A DNA stretch of 64,000 nt, taken from Aldehydirespirator sp965221185. GTDB lineage: Bacteria; Actinomycetota; Acidimicrobiia; Acidimicrobiales; Aldehydirespiratoraceae. The notes beneath the pieces are model-generated. The model was given only the letters and a program-made list of their open reading frames with translations, was not told the origin of the DNA and did no database searches. A program made the translations under genes and the position numbers. This document shows, one piece after another, positions 24,028-32,637 of the stretch (position 1 is its first letter; every line of letters starts with the position of its first letter). The DNA lies in the NCBI GenBank assembly GCA_965221185.1, contig OZ244866.1, forward strand, positions 3,100,001-3,164,000, read 5' to 3'.

Positions 24028-25538
24028 AACTCGATGTGCTCATCGGGGGCAGACTGGCGGGGAGTCTCGACCTGAGCAACACGGCGCGCCCGGTCTTCTC
24101 CTACGACGGTTCGTATCTGCAACAGCCGGACGCAACGCCGCTGTCTACCCGGTTCCCGCTCGATGACCTGCCCGTGTCGAATGTCTCGCTCCGTCACTGG
24201 CTGATGGGGATGCTCCCCGATGATGAGCGTGTGCTGCGCTCATTGTGCGAAGAGCACGATGTGAGCGGTTCAGACAGGCTCGCTCTGCTAGGCACGCCCA
24301 TGGGCGTTGAGTGCGCTGGGGCCATCCAGTTCTGCCGCCCAGACGTGACCAAGGGGCTGCTGGACGGTGAGGGCGGACTCCGCGAAGTCTCTGACAGCGA
24401 GGTCGTTGATTGGCTTCGCAACCTCAGAAACGATCCCGCCTATCGTCCCGAACCGGCGCTGGTGTCCTCCGGGTTCAGTCTCGCCGGGATGCAACCCAAG
24501 ATCGCTCTGCGCCGACGTGACAGGAAATGGCACGTTCCCTGGGGTGCCGAGCCGAGCAGCCACATCATCAAGGTCACTCGAAGCGACACGTACGCCCATG
24601 AGGCGGTCATGGAGCACCTGACGATGCAGACCGCGGCACGAATGGGGATCATGGCCGCGCCGACTGCGGTGATGTGCGTAGAGGATGTCGAAGCCATCAT
24701 CGTCACCCGGTATGACCGAGCGCCCCTAGGCGACTCGTCCCTGAGAAGAGTTCACCAAGAGGATTTCTGTCAGGCTCTTGGGTTCTCTCCCGACATGAAA
24801 TATCAGTACCAAGGAGGCCCCACTCCTGACGCCATCGCCAGTGTTCTTGGGCGTGTGGACCGATCCGACCCTGCCATGCGCGAGAAGTTCTTGGACATGT
24901 TGGTGTTTCAGTGGCTCATAGTGGGCAACGACGCTCACTCCAAGAATTACGCTCTGCTGCTCAGCGGCGGAGACTGCCAGATTGCGCCACTCTATGATGC
25001 CTGTTCGTGGATACCGTATCGCCGCGGCGAGCCGATTGCAAGACAGCGTATCGCCATGAAGATCGGCGGCGACTATCGAGTGAGCAGTGCAGACCAGCCG
25101 ACCGCGATGATTCGCACCGCCAAGAGACTGGGCTTACCGGAAGCAGCGACAACTGAACGCTTTGAGAGTCTCGCCGCCGCGATGCCGGACGCTTTGGCCG
25201 ATGCTGTCAACCACTTGCCAGAGTCAATCGCTGATATGCCAATCGTCGGGAACTATGCAATCGAACAGCCCCGTCGCGCTAGACAGTGCGAACAGATAGC
25301 GCACAGGGCGTCGAAGATGGTGCACACTCGCCGTTCGTACTCTCAGGCTGAGGGCAGCGAGGAACCAAGTATCGCGCCCGTCGTGCAAGAGTTGTCGTCG
25401 CAATCCCGAAGTGCTAGATCGAAGCGCTCTAGGCGCTCATCAGGCATCTGTGGGGCACCCACCGGCAAGAACAAGGTATGCAACAATCCCAAGCCTCCGG
25501 TCGGCGGCAAATGTGCAGCAGGCCATCGACGGACCTGA
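24024..25538 (+). CDS. hipA: HipA-like Ser/Thr kinase toxin, module 1
   Basis: 504 residues from GTG 24024. HipA signatures: SGFSLAGMQPKIAL (about 149-162) holds the regulatory Ser loop and the Lys region, RRVHQEDFCQALG (241-253), GNDAHSKNYALLL with catalytic D303, and APLYDACS with the metal-binding D325. HipA phosphorylates tRNA synthetases to arrest growth, so the pair is a toxin-antitoxin system. Compared with E. coli HipA (440 residues) it has a C-terminal extension of about 60 residues: a Ser/Arg-rich linker and a knuckle CGAPTGKNKVC...GGKCAAGH that could bind zinc. A similar tail exists in module 2, so the extension is a shared feature of this lineage. Confidence 0.85.
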   Translation: MKLDVLIGGRLAGSLDLSNTARPVFSYDGSYLQQPDATPLSTRFPLDDLPVSNVSLRHWLMGMLPDDERVLRSLCEEHDVSGSDRLALLGTPMGVECAGAIQFCRPDVTKGLLDGEGGLREVSDSEVVDWLRNLRNDPAYRPEPALVSSGFSLAGMQPKIALRRRDRKWHVPWGAEPSSHIIKVTRSDTYAHEAVMEHLTMQTAARMGIMAAPTAVMCVEDVEAIIVTRYDRAPLGDSSLRRVHQEDFCQALGFSPDMKYQYQGGPTPDAIASVLGRVDRSDPAMREKFLDMLVFQWLIVGNDAHSKNYALLLSGGDCQIAPLYDACSWIPYRRGEPIARQRIAMKIGGDYRVSSADQPTAMIRTAKRLGLPEAATTERFESLAAAMPDALADAVNHLPESIADMPIVGNYAIEQPRRARQCEQIAHRASKMVHTRRSYSQAEGSEEPSIAPVVQELSSQSRSARSKRSRRSSGICGAPTGKNKVCNNPKPPVGGKCAAGHRRT

Positions 25539-25638
25539 CGAACTGCAAGGGGGCTTGCGCGATATAGCTAAACGCCGAGGTCAGAGAAGCTCCGGTCTTT
25601 TCAGGTGCCTGCGTGCCGATCCGGGATAACGTTCACGC

Positions 25639-26247
25639 TCAACTCTTGGGCCGGTACTTCGTGTCGTTGACCGCCTCGGCCCACAACCTCTCCCATCCGT
25701 GGGGTTCTGCCACGGGGAAGCCGGGGTTGCTCCCGCATCTTCTGCAATGGTACGACTGAACTGCTGAGCAGGGCGACATTTGGTGGCAGATGGAACACAC
25801 GCCCAGGATGGCCTCATCGCGCGGAACCTCTGTCGCGTCATCCCACCCGCGGTCGTCCACCCACCATCCGATCCGTAAGTGGTCGCCATACTCATCAGCC
25901 GCGGGTTCCCTCCCCAGCAGGATCATCGCCCCTTGGTGAGCTGCCGACATCTTCTCGGCTGTCGTCCCGTCGAACTCGGTGATCGGTTTGACTTCAGCCA
26001 AGAACTCCCGCTTGGTGGTGACGGCCGTCTCTCCGTCTCCGTTGCTGTATTGCACGGCGGGGAACGTCAGCAGGAAATCGGGGAACCAGCCGTTCAGATC
26101 GAACGGTTGGTAGCTCCAATCCACTCCCAGTCGGTCAAGAAACGCTGCCCAGCGAGCTTCCGTCCTTGAATCGAACAGGATTTTCTTGTATCTGGTCGGG
26201 ACTGGCTTGATTCGATAATCGGGATCCACCACAGAAGGCACCTCCAT
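25639..26247 (-). CDS. PD-(D/E)XK-type protein with zinc knuckle
   Basis: About 202 residues from the ATG at 26245-26247 (AAGG five bases upstream); the frame is open to 26319. The core is DSRTEARWAAFLDRLGVDWSYQPFDLNGWFPDFLLTFP...REFLAEVKP, i.e. a conserved Glu in R-(T/L)-EARWA, then PDF and E-V-K, the order of a PD-(D/E)XK nuclease fold. I know this type from phage and integrated elements. The C-terminus adds CSICHQ...CRRCG, a zinc knuckle. Nuclease activity is inferred from the motif only. It is convergent with hipA. Confidence 0.6.
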   Translation of the reverse strand: MEVPSVVDPDYRIKPVPTRYKKILFDSRTEARWAAFLDRLGVDWSYQPFDLNGWFPDFLLTFPAVQYSNGDGETAVTTKREFLAEVKPITEFDGTTAEKMSAAHQGAMILLGREPAADEYGDHLRIGWWVDDRGWDDATEVPRDEAILGVCSICHQMSPCSAVQSYHCRRCGSNPGFPVAEPHGWERLWAEAVNDTKYRPKS

Positions 26248-26340
26248 GCGCGCCTTGTAGATGTTAGGCGGGTCAGCCGGGATGCCATCTAGAACCCCGC
26301 TGGGGACTCCCTGAGCCAAGTCGCTGACCTCCGTTTGCCC

Positions 26341-26359
26341 AGGTCAGAGCGGCGCGAAA
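26341..26359 (-). repeat. stray copy of mobile-element end motif
   Basis: AGGTCAGAGCGGCGCGAAA, inverse of TTTCGCGCCGCTCTGACCT. Oriented like the right end at 22156-22174, 4.2 kb further out, so 18600-26359 could move as a larger unit. Confidence 0.65.
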
Positions 26360-26509
26360 GCTGAGGAGGCGGAGCTGGCGAGAAGCTGGAATAGCACCAC
26401 CTGCCTTCCAGTGAACCGATCATCCCGAGAAGCCGTTTGAGGCCGAGGCGATCCTCCTCCGGCGCTAGCGGTTGCTCAACCCGGACGGGGACAGCTACGG
26501 TGCTCGTCG

Positions 26510-26615
26510 CCACCCAAACGCCGGGGTTGACCGAAAACCCCGTTCATGACTCGGCCATGTGTTGGCCACAGCGCTGCCATGGCTCTCCCTGGCCGAGTCA
26601 ATGGCGTTTGGGTGG
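26510..26615. repeat. nested long inverted repeat
   Basis: Outer arms CCACCCAAACGCC (26510-26522) and GGCGTTTGGGTGG (26603-26615) are perfect; inner arms TGACTCGGCCA (26547-26557) and TGGCCGAGTCA (26590-26600) are also perfect. Together they can fold into a two-step cruciform or RNA hairpin of about 106 bases. Confidence 0.7.
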
Positions 26616-26693
26616 TACCAGCGCCGACCAACCAGGGAGGGCCACCATGCCCCCGCAAGCACACAACCCCGGAGAGGCTCCGCGGGAGCCGCG

Positions 26694-26899
26694 ATGAACC
26701 ACCGGTCAGGGCATCGGTTTCCTGGTGTCGTTGGGGGCTGGCTGATCGGTGGTCTTGGCCTTGTCGGTCTGGCTGTCGGTGTCTACGCCCACTCGACGGC
26801 TCGATCCTGGCCGTTCTTGGTGCCAGCACCGGGGCCGGGGTGATCCTGGCGATCCCCGGAACCGTTGTCTTCAACAAGTGCAAGCGCCCCGAGGGATGA
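26694..26899 (+). CDS. small membrane protein, probably frameshifted
   Basis: From the ATG at 26694 (GGGAG five bases upstream) the frame gives MNHRSGHRFPGVVGGWLIGG and a clear hydrophobic helix (LVGLAVGVY), but then stops at 26843. A second helix (ILAVLGASTGAGVILAIPGTVVF) and the tail NKCKRPEG lie in another frame whose stop overlaps the next ATG as ATGA (26896-26899). A one-base slip near 26790-26800 would join both halves into a two-helix protein of about 68 residues. It may be a natural frameshift, a mutation or a sequence error. Confidence 0.35.
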
Positions 26900-27108
26900 C
26901 CATGCCACATGAAGACCTGACCCCCGACGAGCTAGAGGCTCTGGACCTGCCACAGGCGAACGCCCCTGACGCACCCGAGGCGCTGGCCAGCCTTGATGAC
27001 ACCAGCAGAGCACGAGTCTTGGCGGCGCTCACCAGCACCGGAACAGGCGCACACGATGATCCGGTTGCCGCCGCCGCAGAGTGGAGAGACTGTCACATAT
27101 GTTCGTGA
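26896..27108 (+). CDS. small acidic protein
   Basis: 70 residues from ATG 26896 (or the ATG at 26902, which has GAGGG at a better distance). Highly acidic N-terminus (EDLTPDELEALDLPQ) and a helical Ala-rich region, ending EWRDCHICS with two cysteines. It overlaps the upstream membrane-protein frame by ATGA. The function is unknown; the charge resembles small DNA-mimic or chaperone-like partners, but nothing more can be said. Confidence 0.45.
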   Translation: MTMPHEDLTPDELEALDLPQANAPDAPEALASLDDTSRARVLAALTSTGTGAHDDPVAAAAEWRDCHICS

Positions 27109-27198
27109 TGGCACAGCCCGGTCATTCATGCTTGACAATCGTCCCGAAGTAAGTCTCAATAATAAAGATGTTCAGTTGCATATTTGTCACACATCATA

Positions 27199-27228
27199 TT
27201 GACCTTTGTCACATAATCAGGTTACAAT
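27199..27228 (+). promoter_or_regulatory. strong sigma70-type promoter of lipoprotein gene
   Basis: TTGACC (27199-27204), 18-bp spacer, TACAAT (27223-27228). Two direct copies of TTTGTCACA, at about 27183 and 27205, bracket the -35 element and could be an operator. Confidence 0.65.
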
Positions 27229-27235
27229 GCACCCC

Positions 27236-27325
27236 ATGAGTAAGCGGCGCTGCGTTGCCTGCGATCAGCCTCGTGCACCAGACGAGGGACACACCAACAA
27301 ATCCAGGAACAGCCATGACCCTTAG
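27236..27325 (+). CDS. possible 29-residue leader peptide
   Basis: ATG at 27236, a few bases after the predicted transcription start, opens MSKRRCVACDQPRAPDEGHT... and stops at 27323-27325, overlapping the start of the lipoprotein gene (27315) in another frame. The CVAC pair and basic start are seen in small zinc peptides, but it could also simply couple translation to the lipoprotein. No independent proof of expression. Confidence 0.3.
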   Translation: MSKRRCVACDQPRAPDEGHTNKSRNSHDP

Positions 27326-29342
27326 GAAGACTCACAGACTCAGAACCATCAAGATTGTCGCTGCCATGACAGTCGCAGCGTTGATCGCCGCCGCGTGCGG
27401 CAGCGACGAAACCGTTGTGCCGGAACCAGCACCAACCACATCTCCGCCTGCGACCACCCAGCCAGCAACGGCTCCTGAGACAACCACGACAAGCGCTCAG
27501 GAACCTGTGACTGACGCTGAGCCGGAACTCGCCGCAGACACAGACGAGCCAGCCACAACGACAACCGCCGCCGAGCAGGAGTCTGAACCAGCCCAAACCG
27601 GCCCTCCGAGTTTGGTCGTTGATCCGGTCACCGTGTCTGAGGGTCTCAATACCTTCACCTTAGAGGGGTCCGGTTTCGATCCGGGTGTGATGACGTGGAC
27701 GTTGCTGTGCCCTCTGACGAGCGATGTTTCTGAGGACACCCCCGAAGACGAACTGGTAGCTGCGATGACTTCGGTAGCGGCTGCTGACTGCGATCTCAGC
27801 ACAAGCCGGAAGGTGACGTTTGACGATGAAGGGTCGTTCACGACGGAGCGTGACGCCATCGTGATCGGGAACTTCATGTGGGTGGCCAGTGACAGCGCTG
27901 AAACTCAGGTCGCTGCGGCTGCGGTGTTCATGGATGTCGCCATGAGCACGGCAGACAGGGCATTGGCGTTCCTGGCTGGAGAGCTGGGGGTGCCCGCAAG
28001 CGAGATCACCCTCACAGACACAGCGCCGGTGACTTGGCCCGATGGCAGTTTGGGCTGCCCGAAGGAGGGTTACGCCTACACCCAGGCGATAGAGCCCGGA
28101 TACAGGTTTACGTTCTCGCACGGCACGGCTTCCCATGATGTGCATTCCAACGAGGAAGGGACGCTCTTTGTGCGGCCGGTGGGCTGCTACGACCCCTCTG
28201 CGGCGGAGCCGACCCCGACAACTTCCACAGCACCGCCGACCACCACGGCCCCGACAACCACCGCGGCCCCGACAACCAGCACGGCACCGCCGACCACAAC
28301 CACGACAGCACCGGCGACGGCCACGACGACTGTGCCCGTGCTGGTGGATGTCACAGAAGCGACTCGTGCCGTGATGGACGCCATGTTCGACTTGTTCGAA
28401 CGGGCTTTTGTTCTGTGGGACTCCGGCGATGCTGAACAGGCGTGCGTCCTTGTGGACGAGGCGCGCGCGGCAGCAAACAGCCACCTAGAAACCTTCGGAA
28501 GTGCTATAGCGCTGCTTTCAACGGACACAGAATGGAACCTCTACATGGAGACCCTGGACGAGTGGGAAGCTGCTTGTGCTGACAGCGAGTCGGAGCAACC
28601 CGACCAGGGCAGCGGCTCGACGGTGTGGACACCGCCGCAGGCCGGAACGGTCCCCGTAGTTCATCCTGACACCCCGCCCACATCGTGGGAGCGCGGAGAC
28701 TTCGAGCCGGGTGTTCACCCCTTTGAGACTCCACGCACGACTGGGCCAGACAGGGTGCCGGTCGCTGAGTGGATCAACTGGATGGGGGGAACCGACCGCA
28801 GCTACACGCAGTGGTTGATGCGTAACATGAAATGGGCTCTGGACTATCTCGGTGCCAGCCCCAACTGTGTGATCACTCAGTATTACGACCGTGTGGTCAC
28901 ATCCAACGAGGTAACACCGCCGAACCAGGCGGAGCCGGGCTACCTGCGCGATCTGTACGGATGGAGCGGCTGCGTCACCGTCATTGATCCGTTTATTCCT
29001 GGTGTTGCTCTACCAGAAGACCGCAACAATGACATCGGGCTAAGGCTCTCTGACACTCCGGGAATCACTCTTGCTGATCGATGCCGAGCAGTGCTGCCAG
29101 AAGACATCCAACTGGAGGGTTTCCGGTTTCTGCATGATGCGAACGGCAATCGGGTAGGGGAACCGGGCTACTACCCCTATGAGCCGGGCCACGCCGGATG
29201 CGACGAATGGGCGATGAGAGTCGAATCGGACTACTGGTTCGTCAACGGTGACTACCCTGCGTGCTTCCGGTCCTCCGCACTGGCAGTGGAATGGATGGAG
29301 CACCACTACGGCAAGCCCGACAACTACAGCGTGACCTGCTGA
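27315..29342 (+). CDS. large secreted lipoprotein
   Basis: 675 residues from ATG 27315 (AGGAA upstream). The N-terminus MTLRKTHRLRTIKIVAAMTVAALIAAACGS is a lipoprotein signal with lipobox AAAC; Cys should be lipidated. Thr/Pro-rich stretches follow (about 30-75 and 305-345), typical of cell-wall spanning spacers in actinobacteria. In between is a beta-rich domain with a DUF-like region (LAFLAGELGVPASEITLTDTAPVTWPDGSLGCPKEGYAY). The C-terminal 180 residues contain several cysteines and Trp (DRCRAVLPEDIQLEGFRFLHD). Likely a surface-anchored protein of unknown function, first gene of the surface locus. Confidence 0.7.
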   Translation: MTLRKTHRLRTIKIVAAMTVAALIAAACGSDETVVPEPAPTTSPPATTQPATAPETTTTSAQEPVTDAEPELAADTDEPATTTTAAEQESEPAQTGPPSLVVDPVTVSEGLNTFTLEGSGFDPGVMTWTLLCPLTSDVSEDTPEDELVAAMTSVAAADCDLSTSRKVTFDDEGSFTTERDAIVIGNFMWVASDSAETQVAAAAVFMDVAMSTADRALAFLAGELGVPASEITLTDTAPVTWPDGSLGCPKEGYAYTQAIEPGYRFTFSHGTASHDVHSNEEGTLFVRPVGCYDPSAAEPTPTTSTAPPTTTAPTTTAAPTTSTAPPTTTTTAPATATTTVPVLVDVTEATRAVMDAMFDLFERAFVLWDSGDAEQACVLVDEARAAANSHLETFGSAIALLSTDTEWNLYMETLDEWEAACADSESEQPDQGSGSTVWTPPQAGTVPVVHPDTPPTSWERGDFEPGVHPFETPRTTGPDRVPVAEWINWMGGTDRSYTQWLMRNMKWALDYLGASPNCVITQYYDRVVTSNEVTPPNQAEPGYLRDLYGWSGCVTVIDPFIPGVALPEDRNNDIGLRLSDTPGITLADRCRAVLPEDIQLEGFRFLHDANGNRVGEPGYYPYEPGHAGCDEWAMRVESDYWFVNGDYPACFRSSALAVEWMEHHYGKPDNYSVTC

Positions 29343-29366
29343 CCCTAAGAGGAGGCAACAGATGAC

Positions 29367-32168
29367 ATGACCGGAGAACAGCGACTTTCCCACAGCCCAC
29401 CTGCGGCCATGTCACAGCCCACGGTCCTCGCAACACCCGACGAAGCAGCAAGTTGTCTCCCCGAGACACCGTGGGGCAAGTTCTGCGCGTCCAGTCGCAG
29501 CGCACTCACCAAGTGTTACAGCATGGGCGGCGTGGCGTTCGTCGCGGTGGCGTTGATGTTCGCGACAGAGGAATGCGACGATCCACCGCCCGACGATCCA
29601 CCGCCGACCACTCCGACCCCGCCGAGCACCCCGAGCACCCCCAGCACCCCCAGCACCCCCAGCACCCCCAGCACCCCCAGCACCCCCAGCACCCCCAGCA
29701 CCCCCAGCACCCCCAGCACCCCCAGCACCCCCAGCACCCCCAGCACCCCCAGCACCCCCAGCACCCCCAGCACCCCCAGCACCCCCAGCACCCCCAGCAC
29801 CCCCAGCACCCCCAGCACCCCCAGCACCCCCAGCACCCCCAGCACCCCCAGCACCCCCAGCACCCCCAGCACCCCCAGCACCCCCAGCACCCCGAGCACC
29901 CCCAGCACCCCGAGCACCCCTGACCCCAATGCTGTCTCGATTGGGGATATCGATAACGAGTTCGATCAGCACGACGGGGTAAACGGCAGGGACGGCGATG
30001 CAGGTAAAGACGCTGTACGGGACTGGATGCTTGCCCAAAAACCCCCTCAAAACCCTGATGACCCAAATATTGAAATCCCTCGTGATGCGGTGAACTATGG
30101 GCACTGTGTGAGCTTCGGGCTGTCCGGCTGCGACATCAACGATCCAGACGCCACCTACCAAGTCACGGACCGAGAAGGCATATCGGGCGGCTATACAGAC
30201 GATCCGGGCTATGACGACTTCCGCGGAAGTAACCCCACAACAACTCACAACATCGGCGGGAGTGCGTGGTTTGATCGGTGTCCCAAATCGAAGTGCGGCT
30301 ACAAGCCGCCCGTAACGTACTACCCACCGCCGTCTAATTCCGGTCCGGCCTGCGACAACGGGTTCACCGTCTTCTCTGCTTACATCGACTCGGGCACCGG
30401 CGACGACGGGTGCCGTCCACCGTCTTGTCCGTTCGGTCGCCGCGCTACCGGCTGGTGCGAAGTGCCCGCGTCCGACGATCCGCCCATAGTTTATGTCGCC
30501 GGTCCCCACCCGGTGGCAGAAGACGGCGGGTCGGCATCGTTCCTGGTGGCGTTGTCTCACCCATACACCTCAGATGTGACGGTTGATGCATCAACCGCAG
30601 ACGGCACCGCCACCGCAGGTTCGGACTACACAGCAGTGGCGTCTCAGACGGTGACGGTCACCGCCGGGCAACGCAGCACCACGGTGCCAGTGGTGATCAT
30701 TGACGACACCGACGAGGAGGAGGACGAAACGTTCACCCTGTCGCTGTCCAACCCGACCGGCTCGGCCACGTTGAGCGTCACCCCCGAAGCAGAGGCCACC
30801 ATCACCGACGACGACGGACCAACGGTGGCGATCAGCGGCCCTTCGGCGGCTGTGGATGAAGGTGGGACGCTGACATACACAGTGTCATTGACCCGCCCTG
30901 CTGGTTCCACCGATGCTGTTTCGGTGGAGTACGCGGCGTCGGGCACGACCGCGACGGGTGCCCCAGCCGGGCAAGGCTGCGGCGACGGCGGCTACGACTA
31001 CGCGGTGGCAGGCTCCGGCGTGCTGACATGGGGCGAGGACGAGTCCGGCGATCTGACAGTCGTTGTCATCGCGTGCGCGGACAGCCGCCACCCCGAAAGC
31101 GACGAGATAGTCACCGTCACGCTGAGTAATCCATCCCCATCCAACACTACGTTCAGCAGAACGTCAGCGACAGGCACCATCGTATCGAAGCGCTCCTATG
31201 TGGACAATCTGAGCCTGACTTGCAGGGCCAAGAGCAACGGCGCCGGGTACACGCTGACTTTCTCGTTCGATGCGAGGGAGCAGTATATCTACCGGACTTG
31301 GACCAATGATGCGGACCGGTGGATTGTGACGCCCGGTCCGCAGAGGCGTGTCACGTACACCCAGTCCGTCACACGAACGGGCGTCCACACCGCCGCGGCT
31401 CAGCGTTCGGAGAACCCGGGTGGAGGCAGATGGTGGGGCGACCGTTCTAAGGCATCCACCGTGTGCGAGGCGTTGCCGCAGATCAGTGTGTCCGATGCCA
31501 CCGCCGTCGAGTCCGCGCGCACCGCCGACTTCACCGTCACCCTCAGCAAGGCGTGGGCATCTGACGTGACCGTCGATGTCGCCACATCTGACGGCACCGC
31601 CACCGCAGGCAGCGACTACACCGCCGCCAGCAGGACCGTCACCATCTCAGCGGGCAGCACCACCACAACCGTGTCTGTGCCTATCACCCCCGACACCGAC
31701 ACCGAATCAGACGAGACGTTCACACTCACGCTATCCAACCCCACCGGGGCAACACTCGGAACCAGCACAGCAACGGGCACCATCACCGACGACGACGACT
31801 CGCCAGTGACGGTGAGCTTCGGGCAGGCGTCCTACACCGCGGCAGAGGGCGGCGCGGCGACTGTGACGGTAGCCCTCAGCGCCGCTCCGGGTCGAATAGT
31901 GACCATCCCCATCGTCGCCACCGACCAGGGCGGAGCCACCAGCGGCGACTACTCCGGCGTTCCGGCCAGCGTGACCTTCACCGCCGCCGAAACGTCCAAG
32001 ATGTTCACGTTCACCGCTGTCGATGACACCGACGACGACGACGGCGAGTCAGTCAAACTCAGCTTCGGCGTCCTGCCCAACGCGGTGAGCGCCGGAACCC
32101 CCAGCGAAACCACAATCGCCATCACCGACGACGACACCCAGTCTCCAAACGACGGCTGGGGCCTGTAA
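29367..32168 (+). CDS. surface protein with Pro-Ser-Thr stalk and Calx-beta domains
   Basis: 933 residues. A hydrophobic segment (about 52-66, MGGVAFVAVALMFA) anchors or exports the protein. Residues 86-184 are a perfect (PST)33 stalk, a likely O-glycosylated wall spacer. After a Cys-containing region come at least four Calx-beta-type repeats, each with SDVTVDxxTxDGTATAGSDY, a TVTISAG hinge and a D-(T/E)-D-E-x-DETFTL...ITDDD end, e.g. at about 380-475 and 700-810. Calx-beta domains bind calcium and make rod-like adhesins. It follows the lipoprotein gene after 24 bases, with AGGAGG upstream of the ATG. Adhesin or matrix role is inferred from architecture. Confidence 0.7.
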   Translation: MTGEQRLSHSPPAAMSQPTVLATPDEAASCLPETPWGKFCASSRSALTKCYSMGGVAFVAVALMFATEECDDPPPDDPPPTTPTPPSTPSTPSTPSTPSTPSTPSTPSTPSTPSTPSTPSTPSTPSTPSTPSTPSTPSTPSTPSTPSTPSTPSTPSTPSTPSTPSTPSTPSTPSTPSTPSTPSTPDPNAVSIGDIDNEFDQHDGVNGRDGDAGKDAVRDWMLAQKPPQNPDDPNIEIPRDAVNYGHCVSFGLSGCDINDPDATYQVTDREGISGGYTDDPGYDDFRGSNPTTTHNIGGSAWFDRCPKSKCGYKPPVTYYPPPSNSGPACDNGFTVFSAYIDSGTGDDGCRPPSCPFGRRATGWCEVPASDDPPIVYVAGPHPVAEDGGSASFLVALSHPYTSDVTVDASTADGTATAGSDYTAVASQTVTVTAGQRSTTVPVVIIDDTDEEEDETFTLSLSNPTGSATLSVTPEAEATITDDDGPTVAISGPSAAVDEGGTLTYTVSLTRPAGSTDAVSVEYAASGTTATGAPAGQGCGDGGYDYAVAGSGVLTWGEDESGDLTVVVIACADSRHPESDEIVTVTLSNPSPSNTTFSRTSATGTIVSKRSYVDNLSLTCRAKSNGAGYTLTFSFDAREQYIYRTWTNDADRWIVTPGPQRRVTYTQSVTRTGVHTAAAQRSENPGGGRWWGDRSKASTVCEALPQISVSDATAVESARTADFTVTLSKAWASDVTVDVATSDGTATAGSDYTAASRTVTISAGSTTTTVSVPITPDTDTESDETFTLTLSNPTGATLGTSTATGTITDDDDSPVTVSFGQASYTAAEGGAATVTVALSAAPGRIVTIPIVATDQGGATSGDYSGVPASVTFTAAETSKMFTFTAVDDTDDDDGESVKLSFGVLPNAVSAGTPSETTIAITDDDTQSPNDGWGL
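29622..29918 (+). repeat. 33-copy 9-bp minisatellite
   Basis: The unit CCCAGCACC (with three CCG variants at the edges) is repeated 33 times without interruption and codes for Pro-Ser-Thr. Copy-number changes keep the frame, so they would vary stalk length rather than switch the gene off. Confidence 0.9.
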
Positions 32169-32196
32169 GCGACGACGGGACTGAACGGACGTTGGT

Positions 32197-32457
32197 GTGA
32201 TGCGGCGAAGGTCAAGATCAGGCCGTAGAGAGGCTGTGTCAGAGCGTCTTGGCGGTCTGCCCTGGTGGGTTGCGGTAGCCGTGTGCGTCACCGGCTTGGC
32301 GTGGGGAGTGGGCGTGTTAGTTGCGATGTGGGCACTGGCGGAGAACCTGCTGCTGATGGTGGCTGTCGGCGTGTGCGGATACGTGTCAGCGCCGCTGATC
32401 GCAATGTGGCTGGGGCGCTCGTGGGAGCGGAACCAGGACATGCCCGACGCCGCCTGA
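32197..32457 (+). CDS. small two-helix membrane protein
   Basis: 86 residues; GTG 32197 followed directly by ATG 32200, either could start. After a basic N-terminus (RRRSRSGRR) come two hydrophobic helices, WWVAVAVCVTGLAWGVGVLVAMWAL (about 23-47) and LLLMVAVGVCGYVSAPLIAMWLG (about 51-73), and a charged tail. The protein is 29 bases downstream of the Calx-beta gene and may be its membrane partner. No named family recognised. Confidence 0.5.
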   Translation: MMRRRSRSGRREAVSERLGGLPWWVAVAVCVTGLAWGVGVLVAMWALAENLLLMVAVGVCGYVSAPLIAMWLGRSWERNQDMPDAA

Positions 32458-32544
32458 GGCAGCAGACGTTCCAACAGAGCATGGCCCGTGGCCGTGCCCG
32501 CGACCGTGAATTGTTGCGTTCTGCCGATGATGCGATGGGGGTTG

Positions 32545-32579
32545 TCAGATACCGAGGCTGCCCGCGCCAATGTATCTGA
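32545..32579. promoter_or_regulatory. inverted half-sites upstream of hipB module 2
   Basis: TCAGATAC (32545-32552) and GTATCTGA (32572-32579) are a perfect inverted pair about 60-95 bases upstream of hipB 2. They probably form its operator, quite unlike the 16-bp palindrome of module 1. Confidence 0.55.
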
Positions 32580-32637
32580 TAAGCTACAATCATCAATACA
32601 CAAGAAATGTCGGCTATCCACGACACGAGAGCGAATC

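Larger units (their letters stand above)
26248..26693. other. non-coding stretch with end motif and nested inverted repeats
   Basis: 446 bases without a supported gene. It contains AGGTCAGAGCGGCGCGAAA at 26341-26359 (same family as the ends of the 18.6-22.2 kb element) and the nested inverted repeat at 26510-26615. Confidence 0.5.

Noticed and set aside
26546..26899. Plus-strand 117-residue frame as one gene
   Set aside because: Its first half covers the nested inverted repeat and is not protein-like; only the last 30 residues look like a membrane helix.
29622..29918. Minisatellite as a CRISPR array
   Set aside because: Units are contiguous 9-mers without spacers and code for protein.
29506..30560. 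Minus-strand frames through the minisatellite (Gly-Ala-rich, Leu-Gly-Val repeats)
   Set aside because: Open only because the 9-bp repeat lacks stops in any frame; the plus-strand frame has the signal and Calx-beta domains.
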